From: Aculops lycopersici
Lineage: Eukaryota; Arthropoda; Arachnida; Trombidiformes; Eriophyidae
NCBI GenBank assembly: GCA_015350385.1
Contig: WNKI01000003.1
Coordinates: 2,326,698-2,390,697 of the forward strand
Length of the DNA stretch: 64,000 nucleotides
Direction of reading: 5' to 3'
Position 1 is the first letter of the stretch, and every line of letters starts with the position of its first letter. The notes beneath the pieces are model-generated. The model saw only the letters and a list, made by a program, of their open reading frames with translations, searched no databases and was not told where the DNA came from. Of the stretch, positions 20,601-30,396 are shown piece after piece. Both the position numbers and the translations under genes were made by a program.

Positions 20601-21339
20601 GGAGGAGGTGAGCCATTTTGACGAGAAGGATCTAGCCACACGAGGTTCGGGTAAGGGAGGCAACAAAGTTGCACCGGAAGTGGCTGCTAATAAGTCATCC
20701 AAGTTGGCGGGTGAAACTGCGCAAGCGGTCGCCAATGCAGCCCTGGGTGTTGCTGTCGAGGATAAGTCGCCAAATGCGAATCAAGCACTAGAGCATGTTG
20801 ATGTCATTCGCTCGCCTTTCAGCGACGCGATGGGAATATCAACCGACGGACCGAGATCGTCGTCCGACGCCCTGGGTGCCGGAATTAAGTTGAAAGTAGG
20901 AAAGCCGGACGATGGCGGCAAGGATAAGGTTAATGCAAGGGTAGACTTGTTACAAGAGGCACCTAATGGAGGTTCCTCCCAAAAGCTCAATTTGGCCGAC
21001 AAAATTGGCAACACCAAAGTTAAAACTGAGGGGGATGTTAAGGATGAGCAGCCAAACAAGTTGGGCGTAAAAGTCGATGAAAACAATAAGCCAAAAAGTG
21101 GAAATCCAAAGGTGAGCCTAGAGACTTCCGGTGAGCCAATCCACACTGGAACCATATTGAAGAATACGCTTGCCAAAGACAGGGAGCTTTTTGGCAACAA
21201 GCCGGAGGTCAAACTGCAGCAGGAAGGTCCAAGACCGAAGAATGGCGCCAACCGGAGGCCACCAGCTAATGGGTTCGATCGGTGGGGGAAGCGACTCGAA
21301 CGAATGAACAAGGAAATGCGTGATATTTGGATGAACTAG
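17602..21339 (+). CDS. Large secreted low-complexity protein, unknown family
   Basis: An intronless ORF of 1245 residues with a clean signal peptide (MAKIQLVALGCLALVTLGAA). I do not recognise the family. Residues about 106-200 are Tyr/His/Pro-rich (LGYGHYVYRPSAASGGY), recalling cuticle or matrix proteins but without a chitin-binding consensus. A short Lys-rich helix lies near 295-350. A Thr/Pro-rich, probably O-glycosylated stretch spans about 410-455. The rest is an acidic Ser/Glu/Asp/Lys-rich region built from diverged repeats. One block of about 120 bp is nearly duplicated (about 19126-19250 and 19690-19812; DVGEISEE followed by SENDGEAS), and an SGLEPE-DQSTSGG motif recurs. The C-terminus is charged and helical (FDRWGKRLERM). 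AATAAA lies at 21463. Base bias leaves long antisense ORFs that I reject. It may be a lineage-specific matrix or cuticle protein. Confidence 0.8.
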   Translation: MAKIQLVALGCLALVTLGAAAAATVGRRGVRTKAEVERAAGVSEENRNFDSVDDKKTTARQLSDMDAYLQDPRELSSDVKSKQTTENQVNGSGGQNGDSAKGRQLGYGHYVYRPSAASGGYAKRPPLVRFHLPGPSATMYSAQPAYHRAHDNSVYHKQVSTSVYNTGPKPVAYTTHTKAHRPASHPTVVVPGYTKTESVYAVSPMVEVVQEEHEPFDIHYEHEADDLWAPEPSSGSEVHTAPIPMTVESITKAAALAEAKSRVSNEKKPFLKSYSGSELPISVEPELGYTDPKRKQHFIKKKRPKKGVLSLVDRKIEAAKDKLTALNAELSIADEILDKKLSLVEKQGKFANGNSKDNKLATGHNSGNNIKHNFAIGGGPALGKLFLKGQDEPKPNSRSDLRPDPKPDRKPTTTTNAPPTSTTPTTTTTSTSTTTIPSTTTTTTATTTKRPITTAKPTKEGGSKAGIGGIIGGVRDKAKGATKPIIEELHKATDGSRASPESEFEQSTESEPRSDVGEISEEAEDSENDGEASAATVDESSEDTGSPRVAQASKSGKSSGGSKKNKSGSGREQSPNESDAEPRSGLEDNANETVKTAKEEVTNVVKGTNDNVVDPTLKIVSDRLKALPKSGLEPETDQSTSGGEGEPRSGDEATSNEIKGPAKTVPKPVTKAENKTRGELPKSKSMPKPKPSSDNDKGKPRSDVGEISEEDEDSENDGEASASTMDESSEDSGSPRISFELESNGSNNDGSESNHDQSTGDNEGRPRSDAEDVSKDANDSTDAATDESPIESGSPRIAVDSESDRSSVGSKKNKSGQALSPGDSEGEPRLDVGAISEDAEEAAKKTIEPVTKAVNDSVKKVVDPALKEAGGGVSTLGASSKSGLEPERDQSTSGGKINSELKLNDDETEPRNDLTGGSTGADKVAKVAEPLREVGDKIGLDNEHSLNAEIKKQDKTSSDLKSDLAEDKDSPGAGSKASLKGDKSKLLPTVTVVKADKLGKEEVSHFDEKDLATRGSGKGGNKVAPEVAANKSSKLAGETAQAVANAALGVAVEDKSPNANQALEHVDVIRSPFSDAMGISTDGPRSSSDALGAGIKLKVGKPDDGGKDKVNARVDLLQEAPNGGSSQKLNLADKIGNTKVKTEGDVKDEQPNKLGVKVDENNKPKSGNPKVSLETSGEPIHTGTILKNTLAKDRELFGNKPEVKLQQEGPRPKNGANRRPPANGFDRWGKRLERMNKEMRDIWMN

Positions 21340-23511
21340 TTGCGTCTATTTGATGGAGGATGAGATCAATCGGTAGATCCATCTATCAATTTACGACTAA
21401 TTGGGATTCATTATCATATTTAGCCCTTGTATTGATGCTATCATCCGCAAAAGATAGATAATAATAAAAATATCAGAACACGCCAAAACTTAATCTCTTG
21501 TCGAATTTCTCAAATCTTTACCTGCAACTAGATTACTGACTCAATCTCACCTAAACCAGACGCAAGTTTATCGCCGACTTGGCCGGTTGATTCAATCTTG
21601 CTTGCCTTTCCATTGGAGTCACTCTGGGAATTGAGTTGTTTAAGTCTCCTCGTCAAGAAGAAGGATTTATACGAATTGCTCAAGTCACTAGACTAAAAGG
21701 ATGAAAGCAACCTACTAACGAGGAGCTCGAGTATCAACTTTCTGATCGACTGCGAGGCAGGAAGAGCACCTGTTGGCTCGTTAACTCACTCAGAATAAAT
21801 TCGAATTGAACTATTGGTGGTGCCAAATTGAATAAAAGTTTTACCTGAGCATCGATCCAAGTAACTCAACTCTCCTTTCGAGCTCGTCACTCTTCAAAAA
21901 ATTCTCCCCTGAGGTGGAAACGGCGGCAAATTACTTGCCGTTTAATCTCGATCCAAAAAACTCTTGGGAGGAAAAAGTTTGCTCATTCGACCAAAGGTTG
22001 GCGCTCATTTGGCGACTGAATGGCAGGGCTATCACGATTGCCACCACCACCACCTGAGGATTTGGTCGGCGCGATCGAGATGCGCTCGAGCGCAAAGTCA
22101 GTTGCGTCACTGCAGAAGCTATGCAAAAAGAGCGAAAAATGCAACAAGGCCACAGAGGTCCACTGCATGTCCAATGGGTCCATTGCTTCTGCTGCTCAAC
22201 ACTCACACACACACAGACACGCTCACACAATTTGAGTCGAGGGCATATACATTGAGTTGAGTGCGAGTATACAGGGCGCTGCAAACAAAGGTAGGTCGCC
22301 GCCCGAGATCCAGAGCAACGCGCTCATGCTGTTGCTACTGCCGCCGCCGCCGCTGCAATAGCTTGAAATTTAAGGCTGCAGCCCGATGGCAACTAGGTGA
22401 CTGCCCCCTGAAGTGTGCAGCGCTTTCTCTTCTCTCGGCCAATTTCGATGCAAAATCTCCAGCCTAGCAGCCAACCAAAGCAACTGTGCACTTGAACGCA
22501 ACAACACAAAACGAAAAACTGCTCTGGTTATTTCTTCCCCAACTTACTTCTTCTCATTGGACTAGTAGTAGTAGTATTAAATAGACGGAGCGATAAACTA
22601 GACTACAAGTAGTCCACATGCGCAAGTCTTGCCCACTGAGTTCTCTGGCTTCTAGTTTGTGTTGAGAGATTGCAAAATTTAGTGCGCCACTCGCCCTTGC
22701 GTAAGCGCGCCGAGGTTGGGACTAAAATGTGGAAACACCATCGACTATTGAAAGGCTGCGAGAGACGCCAGATGCTACTTCTAATTTGCTTTTCCCCTCC
22801 TCGGCAGTGCAAGCGCAATGGGCGAACAAAACTGCCGCCCCCAAAGAGGCAGCGCGCGAGACGAGGACAAGACCAATCTCATTGCCAGCCAGTTGCGTCG
22901 TCGACGACTACGCAAGCCAGACAGACAGGCAGACTGTGCCTCCGATTTGCAATTCAGGCCACAATTGGCGCCTGGCCTAAATTGGCGCCGCCGCCGCCGC
23001 CACAGAGAACTCTTCCACCGCAAACTGCAGTGAGAGAGTCTGCAGTCTGGAGCGAAGCAACTGGGCGGACGCGAATTTATGTCAGCGCATCAGCGGCGAC
23101 GGCACAACGCAACAACTTAAGGCCAAAGTTGTGCGCCAATCTGGCCTTGTTGTCCGCTTTCCTTGTGCGCCAATCTGCTACCGCTGGCTAAAGTGTGGGA
23201 AACTGAACCATCTGTTCACCCGCCAAGCGCACAAACGCTCACCATGTCGTTGTGCCAAAACTAACCTCAGCCTAACTGGGCCGAAGTTGAATCGAAAGCC
23301 GGCTAGGCCGAAATCAATATCGCTGCTCCAACGAGCGATTTGATAGCGTCATGAGATGAGAGCCAACTTTTTTGGCCTAAAGTTTTGCCAAGTGTGTGAA
23401 CTTGCGCTTGGCTAGGGAAAGGCGACCCCGAGCGAGCGAGAGGGAAGCAACTTTGCTGGCGCCACACACGGCATACAGGACATTGGGCTAAAATTGAGAA
23501 CTCCTGTCTCC

Positions 23512-23545
<34 letters not shown>

Positions 23546-24539
23546 TTCTTTCTCTTTTTCTGTATCGCTACGACTTGACTCGACACAAGCAAAGCAAAGA
23601 CTGACTGCTCTTGCGTATATTGTATGACTTCCATCCCCTTGCGAGCTACCAATAATTTCACCACCGCCAGACTACCTCGAGGCTTGGGTTGTTGAATTTC
23701 AACTCGAACACTAAATAGGGAGAATCATGATATAGCACCAGCGCTGCAGTAGCAAATCTAAAAGCCGTCAACGTTGCAGCAACCGCAAAATACTAATATC
23801 ATCCTCCCAAAGAGAACATCCAGCCACCGCCGCCATCACCAGCTAGCTGCCATCGATTCAATTTTGTGGTGGTTGCTGTTTTCGTTGTTGTGTGGAGTTG
23901 TTGTTTTTTCTAGGGAACATCGATCAACGGCTCGGAAATAAAACATCATCAACATCAACAACAATAAGAATAACATATTTGCGAGAGCGAGAATATTACA
24001 CCTCTCCATCCTTCGGGACGACCAAGCTCTTGAGAATCTCAAATCAGATCGTGGATTCTTATCGATTCGCTGCTGCTACCGCTGCCGCTATTAGATTCCA
24101 CATAATAAGCAGCATTATTATAACTCCAATTCCTCTCTAACGTTAGGAAGAAAGGGAACAAAAAGAAGAGCAGCTACAGGGAAGTGAATATTATCCCCAC
24201 TTTCCTTGAGTTGCGCGTGAACTTGAAAAGAACCAAGAAGATACCATTATTTTTTTGGCAGAACCAATAGAAAGAACAACTTGAGCAGCAACTAGAAAAA
24301 AAGAAGATCCATCTTCTACTTGACACTACCATTACCAACACTACCAAACAGAAACGACACCATCTAACCAAATAATCACACGTACAACAGCCAGCAGGAA
24401 TTCCAATCTAGATATTATTGAAGCGTTGTTGTCTCGTCGCTTGCCGACGTAACTCCTCACCAAATTTGCTTGTAAATTTCAGTGTGCATATTGGGTTAGG
24501 TTAGGTCTCTCTTCTCCCACTTCACCTTCAATCTTAATC
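21340..24539. other. Intergenic region and probable SPOP 5' UTR
   Basis: About 3.2 kb. After the AATAAA at 21463 comes DNA with GC-rich patches (22300-22360 and 22965-23010, with GCC/CCG runs), then a (CT)n tract. Many overlapping short ORFs are present in this low-stop DNA, none with a domain. The final kilobase is A/C-rich and probably SPOP leader; TTTCAG at 24476-24481 could be a leader splice acceptor. Confidence 0.4.
23515..23543. repeat. (CT)n microsatellite
   Basis: Pure CT dinucleotide run of about 29 bp, about 1 kb upstream of SPOP. On the other strand it is a GAGA element. Confidence 0.9.
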
Positions 24540-25889
24540 ATGGCAACTATCATGCCGGCACTATCAAACTCACCTCCTCCACAACAATTAGCACACCAAC
24601 AGCACCAATCAATGTCTAGCAGTGATTCCCCAAACACAATCGTGGCAGAGAATTGGTGTCTTACCCAAATTAAAGTCATCAAATTCAGTTACATGTGGAC
24701 TATTAGCAACTTTAGCTTTTGTCGCGAGGAAATGGGAGAAGTCCTGAAGAGTTCAACCTTCTCGGCGGGTACAAATGACAAATTAAAATGGCTCTTACGA
24801 ATCAATCCCAAGGGCTTGGACGAAGAGAGTAAAGAGTATCTATCGTTATACCTATTATTACATAAATGTGAAGCTAAAGGTGAAGTTAGGGCCAAGTTTA
24901 AATTCTCAATATTAAATGCCAAGAGGGAGGAGGTTAAAATTATGGAAAGCCAGCGGGCGTATAGATTTGTTGCCGGTAAAGATTGGGGATTTAAAAAATT
25001 TGTCAAGAGGGACATGTTATTAGATGAAACTAGTGGCCTGCTGCCAGATGATAAATTAACAATCTATTGCGAGGTAAATGTTGTTACAGAGGCGAAAGAA
25101 TACTCGGGTCAAGTTAGTCCTTTCCAATCGCGAGTTCCTGCTTGTAGGCTACCAGAAGATTTAGAGGATTTGTTTAGGAGTCAAGAGTTTAGCGATGTTA
25201 CAATTAGTGCAAATGGTAGGGAGTTTAAAGCTCATAAAGCAATTCTGGCTGCCAGATCGCCAATGTTTCGGGGCATGTTTAGCCATGATATGAAAGAGAC
25301 CAAGTATAATAGAGTTGATGTTCCCGATGTTGATCCCGATGTTTTGCAAGAAATGTTGAGGTTTATTTATACAGGTAGATCTAGATTGGAACAAAGTAAT
25401 AGTAATAGAGCCACAAATGGCGCCCCAAACCTGAATAACACCACACCAGGCTCAAGCACCAGCAAAGGTGATCAATCATCGAGTGGCAATGCAACTACTA
25501 GCAACAACCAACAGCAACAACTATTACAACAACAACAAAAGGATCAAAAAGAACAAGAGTTCGAACAACATTTAGCTATTGAATTGTTACAAGCAGCAAA
25601 CAAATATCAACTAGATAGACTCAAATTGATTTGCGAAGAAGCTTTATATAAGACTCTATCGGCAGACTCAGTTGCAGAAATCTTATCACTGGCCGACCTA
25701 TACAATGCCACTCAACTTAAAAATCAAGCTATTGAATTTATTAGCTCTCACGCCACTGAAGTGATTGAAACAGATGGCTGGAACCGAATGGTCAGAGAGA
25801 ACCCTCACCTGATAGCTGAGGTTTTTAAAGCACTAGCCCACCAAATTCCAGGAGTAGGACCAATAAGGAAAAGACTCAAGCATTCTTAA
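24540..25889 (+). CDS. SPOP: SPOP / roadkill, MATH-BTB adaptor of Cullin-3 ubiquitin ligase
   Basis: An intronless ORF of 449 residues. The MATH domain spans about residues 38-184 and is nearly identical to SPOP (IKFSYMWTISNFSFCREEMG, NDKLKWLLRINPKGLDEESK). The residues lining the substrate groove in SPOP are kept: Tyr100, Phe120, Tyr141, Trp149 and Phe151. The BTB domain starts near residue 207, with HKAILAARSPMFRGMF. Its C-terminal helices and the 3-box/BACK region resume at about 346 after an insertion of about 65 Ser/Asn/Gln-rich residues that family members lack. The protein ends in the nuclear signal IRKRLKHS. SPOP recruits substrates such as Ci/Gli to Cul3 in nuclear speckles. A second in-frame Met (residue 25, MSSSDSP) could also start translation. 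Confidence 0.95.
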   Translation: MATIMPALSNSPPPQQLAHQQHQSMSSSDSPNTIVAENWCLTQIKVIKFSYMWTISNFSFCREEMGEVLKSSTFSAGTNDKLKWLLRINPKGLDEESKEYLSLYLLLHKCEAKGEVRAKFKFSILNAKREEVKIMESQRAYRFVAGKDWGFKKFVKRDMLLDETSGLLPDDKLTIYCEVNVVTEAKEYSGQVSPFQSRVPACRLPEDLEDLFRSQEFSDVTISANGREFKAHKAILAARSPMFRGMFSHDMKETKYNRVDVPDVDPDVLQEMLRFIYTGRSRLEQSNSNRATNGAPNLNNTTPGSSTSKGDQSSSGNATTSNNQQQQLLQQQQKDQKEQEFEQHLAIELLQAANKYQLDRLKLICEEALYKTLSADSVAEILSLADLYNATQLKNQAIEFISSHATEVIETDGWNRMVRENPHLIAEVFKALAHQIPGVGPIRKRLKHS

Positions 25890-26644
25890 ACTTAACTTAG
25901 ACATGTACAAAACAAACGAACTACCCGAAATAGAAATAGACAAGCAACGACTTCACTTTCATCTATACAGCAACATCAACAGCAACCAACCAACAACCAA
26001 TAGGATCACCAAAACGAACGAAATTACACAATTGCAACTAGGACAAGGAAAGAGAGATAGATAGAGAGAGAGATATATATGGAATCATCATCGATGAGGA
26101 TACAGGATTCAATCAGTTGGATATGACTCCACAACGAAGATACACACTGAACCAGTGCTTCAAACATGGGGATGAAAAGATTAGATTGTAGGACATGGAG
26201 AGAAACAAGTGAAAGAGACTAATAGAAACACAAGGATCGAAAGAGATCACGATTGAAAGAGGGAATAGAGACGGAGTAACTAAACTTTGAAGAATACAAG
26301 GCAACCGACCAAAGATATCGGAGATTGGCTAGCTCAAAATGGAACTCATACCATCTTCCGAGAGCGAACAATCAGACACAATTATCGGAATCTCCACAAA
26401 CTTTAAATTTAGGTTACTCCCGACCCAAAGAACCAGCTACCAAGAAAACTCTCGAGAATCCACAGAATCTTACCACTACTACCAACAGGCATATTGACAA
26501 CTTATCTCTCCCTTGTACAAATCGTGATTCCCTCTCAGAATCCTCATTATTATTGCTACAAATAAATCAATAATCGATACCATTATTATCATCATCGAAT
26601 CTTTACTCAGAAATATTGCACAGATCATTCTATAGCTATTCGAT
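25890..26644. other. SPOP 3' UTR and convergent gap to the Sox gene
   Basis: About 750 bp, A-rich, with a short (GA)n/(TA)n tract at about 26061-26080. An 82-residue ORF near 26325 has no features of a protein family. AATAAATCAATAA at about 26560-26573 is a probable polyadenylation signal for the + strand gene. Confidence 0.45.
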
Positions 26645-27356
26645 TCAATTATAATTGTAGCAAACTTGATGCTGCCTAGTGGGCGTTTGTTGTTGATGGT
26701 GTTGATATTGCATTGTTTGCTGATTAATCTGATGAGGCTGCTGTTGCTGCTCTTGATGTAATTGCCAGTAATTCGGATTGTTGACTAGCTGCTGGCTACA
26801 GTTGAAGGCAACTCCTGGCATTGAGAAGTTATGATTATTATTACCATTAGAGAGTAACTGATCATGTTGATGCTGATGGTTGTTGCGCTGTTGGTCATGA
26901 ACTGTGAACTCGTTGTCCAGACCGTCTACACTTTGGCCTGATACAATGGGAGAGCTTGAGCTCGATCGTAGCTGTTGATTGGCTAGATTGTGATTAAGGC
27001 GACGCGGGTTATAATGATATGTTTGAGGTGTCGCGATTGAATACATTCCCTGTTGCTGGTGTTGGTTATTTGTGCTATCGCCAACACTTGAGCCCACATT
27101 GATGGCCGGCACTAAGTGGCCACTTGAGGATTCGTGATAATGATGCATAGTGGTGGGGGTATGATGCGGTGCCGGTGTCGCATAGCTCGCGCTCCGACTG
27201 CCAATCTCGCCGCTAGTGCCATTCAAGTCACTGAAACGCAGCAAGTGGTTGCTATTTGCATCGCGATAATTGTTATTAATTCTTTGAACTGATAAAGATG
27301 ACGTCGTTGATGATCCCGAAGACATTAGGTGGTTGCGAGATGCGGCCTTCCTTTGA

Positions 27357-27444
<88 letters not shown>

Positions 27445-28144
27445 TAACTTGAGAGTGCTGTTGGTTCGATTGCCCAAAACTGGAGTAGGATTCGGCATAT
27501 GTCACGCTGGTCGACTGGTGCATCAGAAATTGATTAGGTGGCTCACCGTACAAATCAATGCCAATCAACATGTTGCTCTTGGATCTTCGCTCCACGAGTC
27601 TCCTTGGCTGGTACCTATAATTTGGGTAGTCGCGCTTGTGATTTACCTTAATTGAATTTGCCCTCTTAACATAGGGCTCCTTCTCCCCGGAATCCAACGC
27701 GCGCCACACTCGACCCAACGCCTTGCTAAGTAGCGCATTTTGAACATTTGAAAACTTGTGATGCAATTCGCGCCTTATTGCCTGGCCCCAAACCATGAAG
27801 GCGTTCATCGGACGCTTTGGTTGCACTTGCCTCGTGACATCAGCCTCATTATTTGTTCCCCGCTGATCTGTACTCGTGACTTCCGGTTGGGGGAGGGAGT
27901 CAGGATCTCGATGTTGTTCTTGTTGTCTTCTCAATTTTTGACTAGTCTCTTGTGACTCGATCGAAGTAGAACTTGGCGAATCTTCAGAAACAAGAAGTTG
28001 CCTGTATTTGGCGGTAACTTGACAGGAAGTTTCCAGTACCAAGTGGTCAAAGTAATCATCACAAAACTTATCTTTTGCTATGGTTAGCTTGTTACTGTTT
28101 GTCGCCGCTGAGCTTGTGTTTGCACAACCTCTATACTTGCCCAT
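26645..28144 (-). CDS. SoxF-like HMG-box transcription factor
   Basis: 499 residues when started at ATGGGCAAG (28144). An earlier in-frame codon at 28192 is rejected because the sequence just upstream of 28144 reads as a splice acceptor on the minus strand (TTTATTTATTTTTAG), implying a noncoding 5' exon. The HMG box spans about residues 107-184: PKRPMNAFMVW, NALLSKALGRVWRAL, then HKRDYPNYRYQPRR. The Phe-Met wedge and the SOX-defining RPMNAFMVW are intact. The NALLSKALG and PNYRYQPRR segments point to group F (Sox7/17/18, fly Sox15) more than B or E, but the box is divergent. The C-terminal 300 residues are Gln/Asn/Ser-rich with a 28-Gln run. These nuclear factors bend DNA at ACAAT-like sites. 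Confidence 0.82.
27359..27442 (-). repeat. Polyglutamine (CAA/CAG)n tract in the Sox gene
   Basis: An 84-bp trinucleotide repeat encoding 28 consecutive Gln. Most units are pure CAA, with CAG interruptions only at the 5' end. The antisense poly-Leu ORF over it is an artefact. Confidence 0.93.
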
Positions 28145-30396
28145 CACTAAAAATAAATAAATTTTGAAATTAACACACAAATATACATACACACAAACAC
28201 CTGCAGTAATGGAGGGAAGATAAAAATCAATCGCTCAACTAACTGTTTTTTGATCTGCCTACTCACTAACTCTCTCGCTCTCTTACCTGCTTTAGAATAA
28301 ACTCACGTGATGATCTCAAGGGATCACTCACACTGTTAACAGTAGAGTCTAACTGTTGCTTGAGAAGAGGAAAAATGTATATCTTACAGTGAATCTGTGA
28401 TTAAAGTGAGCCCTATGCGCGCATATGCGCCACTTGCAATGCCAACTTAAGTCGCCCTCCGGGCCCCAAAAATCATCCTCATCCTCCTCGTCTTAGTTGG
28501 TTAGATTATTCCATTATAATGAAAGCGCCTCTATGTGCTCGGCCTCATATAATCTAAAGTGATTGTTTGCATATAGATTAGAAAAGTAGCCGCAAGTTAA
28601 TCAAGAGCAACTTGCCAAACTGTCTCTCTCTCTCAGAGATGGTTCTACTTCGTTGGCAAATTATAATCACATTATCATTTTGCGCATCCAGCGCTTCGAA
28701 AATCTCGATCATCTCAACTATTGTGTGTATTTATTCGAGAGCCAAACCTCAAGGCACCATTTTCACCACCAAAGTTAGTGCTAAAAAATTGTTTTGATTC
28801 AAATGAGCGATAAGAGAGTCGCTACTTTTGGCGATCGCAAGACTTGCTATGTGCGATATGCCAAAACTGAGAGGCGCCTCTCAGTTTCGGCCGTCAGATA
28901 TCAGTGGTGATAATGGTTCGATATAAAATTATAATAATGATAACAACCAGCTAGCTAGTTATAATTATATATTAACTCATATTTATATATATATGTATAC
29001 ATGAATATATGGAGCCAAGTTATACTATATCAACCGCGAAATTTGCTCCTTCAAGTTGTTAAATCTACCTCAAGCGAGGCGTCGGCGACGAAGAAGCGAT
29101 AAAGTCACATGGAAAAATCGGCGCTCTAAGCTAGAGTGCACTTTTTCGAGTCAAAAGAGTCGAATGAAACTCCAATGCATGAATTTCATTTTTATTATCA
29201 ACTTGGGCAAAAACCCCAAGCCTCCGCATTTCAGTGGCACTCGCCGCGAGTGACTCGCGCCACTGAATTTAGCTAGATATCAAATTTCTCTTCACCTAAA
29301 CTGTACACTACTTCCAATGTTTGTTACGTTGGCCATATCAATTACTTTAAGTGATCAAGCAATTTGATAATTAATTATAAAAATGCGCAACTCTATGTGT
29401 GCGTGAGTGTGTATTACGCGACGACGTAGCGCAGGCCAATTTGATAATCTCGCCGCACGCGACCAACTCCTCCACCGTTGACTTCATTTTATTTTATTTT
29501 ATCTTCATCCTCATCCTCATCTTCCTGCTGATCCTCATCCATATCCAAACAGCCTCACTGAATTTAGTTTTCCTTTTTGGGGGCCAAGTGAGGGTAAATT
29601 CAATCATAGACAAGTTGTAGTGTGTGCAATATACTAAGCGACACTCTCACTCTCGCCACACAAACTAGATGGCAGTTGGGTTAGTTTTACTCGATCTTGG
29701 CGCAGTTTTTGGCGTGTCACAAGAGAGAGGGAGGCCATAAAATTATAGTTGTTTTTTGCGGTCTACCTTTGTGATGTCGATTTATTACTTTAGAATCCAT
29801 TACCATTGTGGTGCATGCGCCCACAAAGAATTGATGTCCCTCGTGGACGTCAGTAGTAAATTAGTGGCAACTAGCAAGCGAGAGATGGGAGTTCTTATGC
29901 CATTTTGTACATTATGCAAACTAACCATGAAAACTTCAAACTCCCCGCGAGATCAAAGAACACGAATGCCACTTATAGGCTGTGGAATCTTGCCAGTTAA
30001 CAAGTACTAGAGGCAGGTGACATTTCGTTGCTAAGTCGTGAGAACCCTGCCTAGATAGCTGGTTGGCTGGTTAGACGGCCAACTAGTTCGTTTAGTGGTC
30101 ATTTAATCATGCTAACTTATTACATACTGTCTTCTCCTAAGGTAGGTGGGTGGCGGCGATGTCATCCCTTTCTCTGGTCGCATTTGTTTCGTTGTGTAAA
30201 ATTATTTTGTATCCCTCAATCGGTTCGTCCGTCGTCTGTCTTTGTTTGCGTGTCTGTCTAGCTAAATGCATATTCAAATGAGTAGTTTCGTTTGCCAGTT
30301 GTTTGCCACTTGGCCCGTCGCCCGACCACTGAGGCGTCGCCTCGCTAGGCGCCAGCACCTAGCGGGGTGCGTGGTTATGCAAAATTTATGAAAATC
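28145..30396. other. Region between the Sox start codon and the Na+/K+-ATPase 3' end
   Basis: About 2.25 kb. It probably holds the Sox 5' intron, leader and promoter, and at its far end the ATPase 3' UTR. It contains a perfect 24-bp palindrome (listed), a TA-rich segment at 28920-29020 and no supported coding sequence. Short ORFs at 28612-28797 and 29756-30010 lack features. Confidence 0.4.
28864..28887. repeat. Perfect 24-bp palindrome
   Basis: The half-site AAACTGAGAGGC is followed directly by its exact reverse complement. It lies about 720 bp upstream of the Sox start codon. Confidence 0.85.

Noticed and set aside
18768..20735. Two long antisense ORFs (309 and 288 residues) opposite the secreted protein gene
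   Set aside because: They arise from the codon bias of the repetitive + strand gene, lack signal peptides or domains, and mirror its repeats.
22670..23191. 173-residue + strand ORF in GC-rich intergenic DNA
   Set aside because: Several frames on both strands are open over the same stretch because stops are rare; the composition (Arg, Gln, Pro) is not protein-like.
24491..24506. Two TTAGG units resembling the arthropod telomere repeat
   Set aside because: Only two copies inside a probable SPOP leader; far too short for telomeric DNA.
27329..27655. 108-residue + strand ORF with a poly-Leu run
   Set aside because: It is the antisense reading of the polyglutamine tract of the Sox gene.
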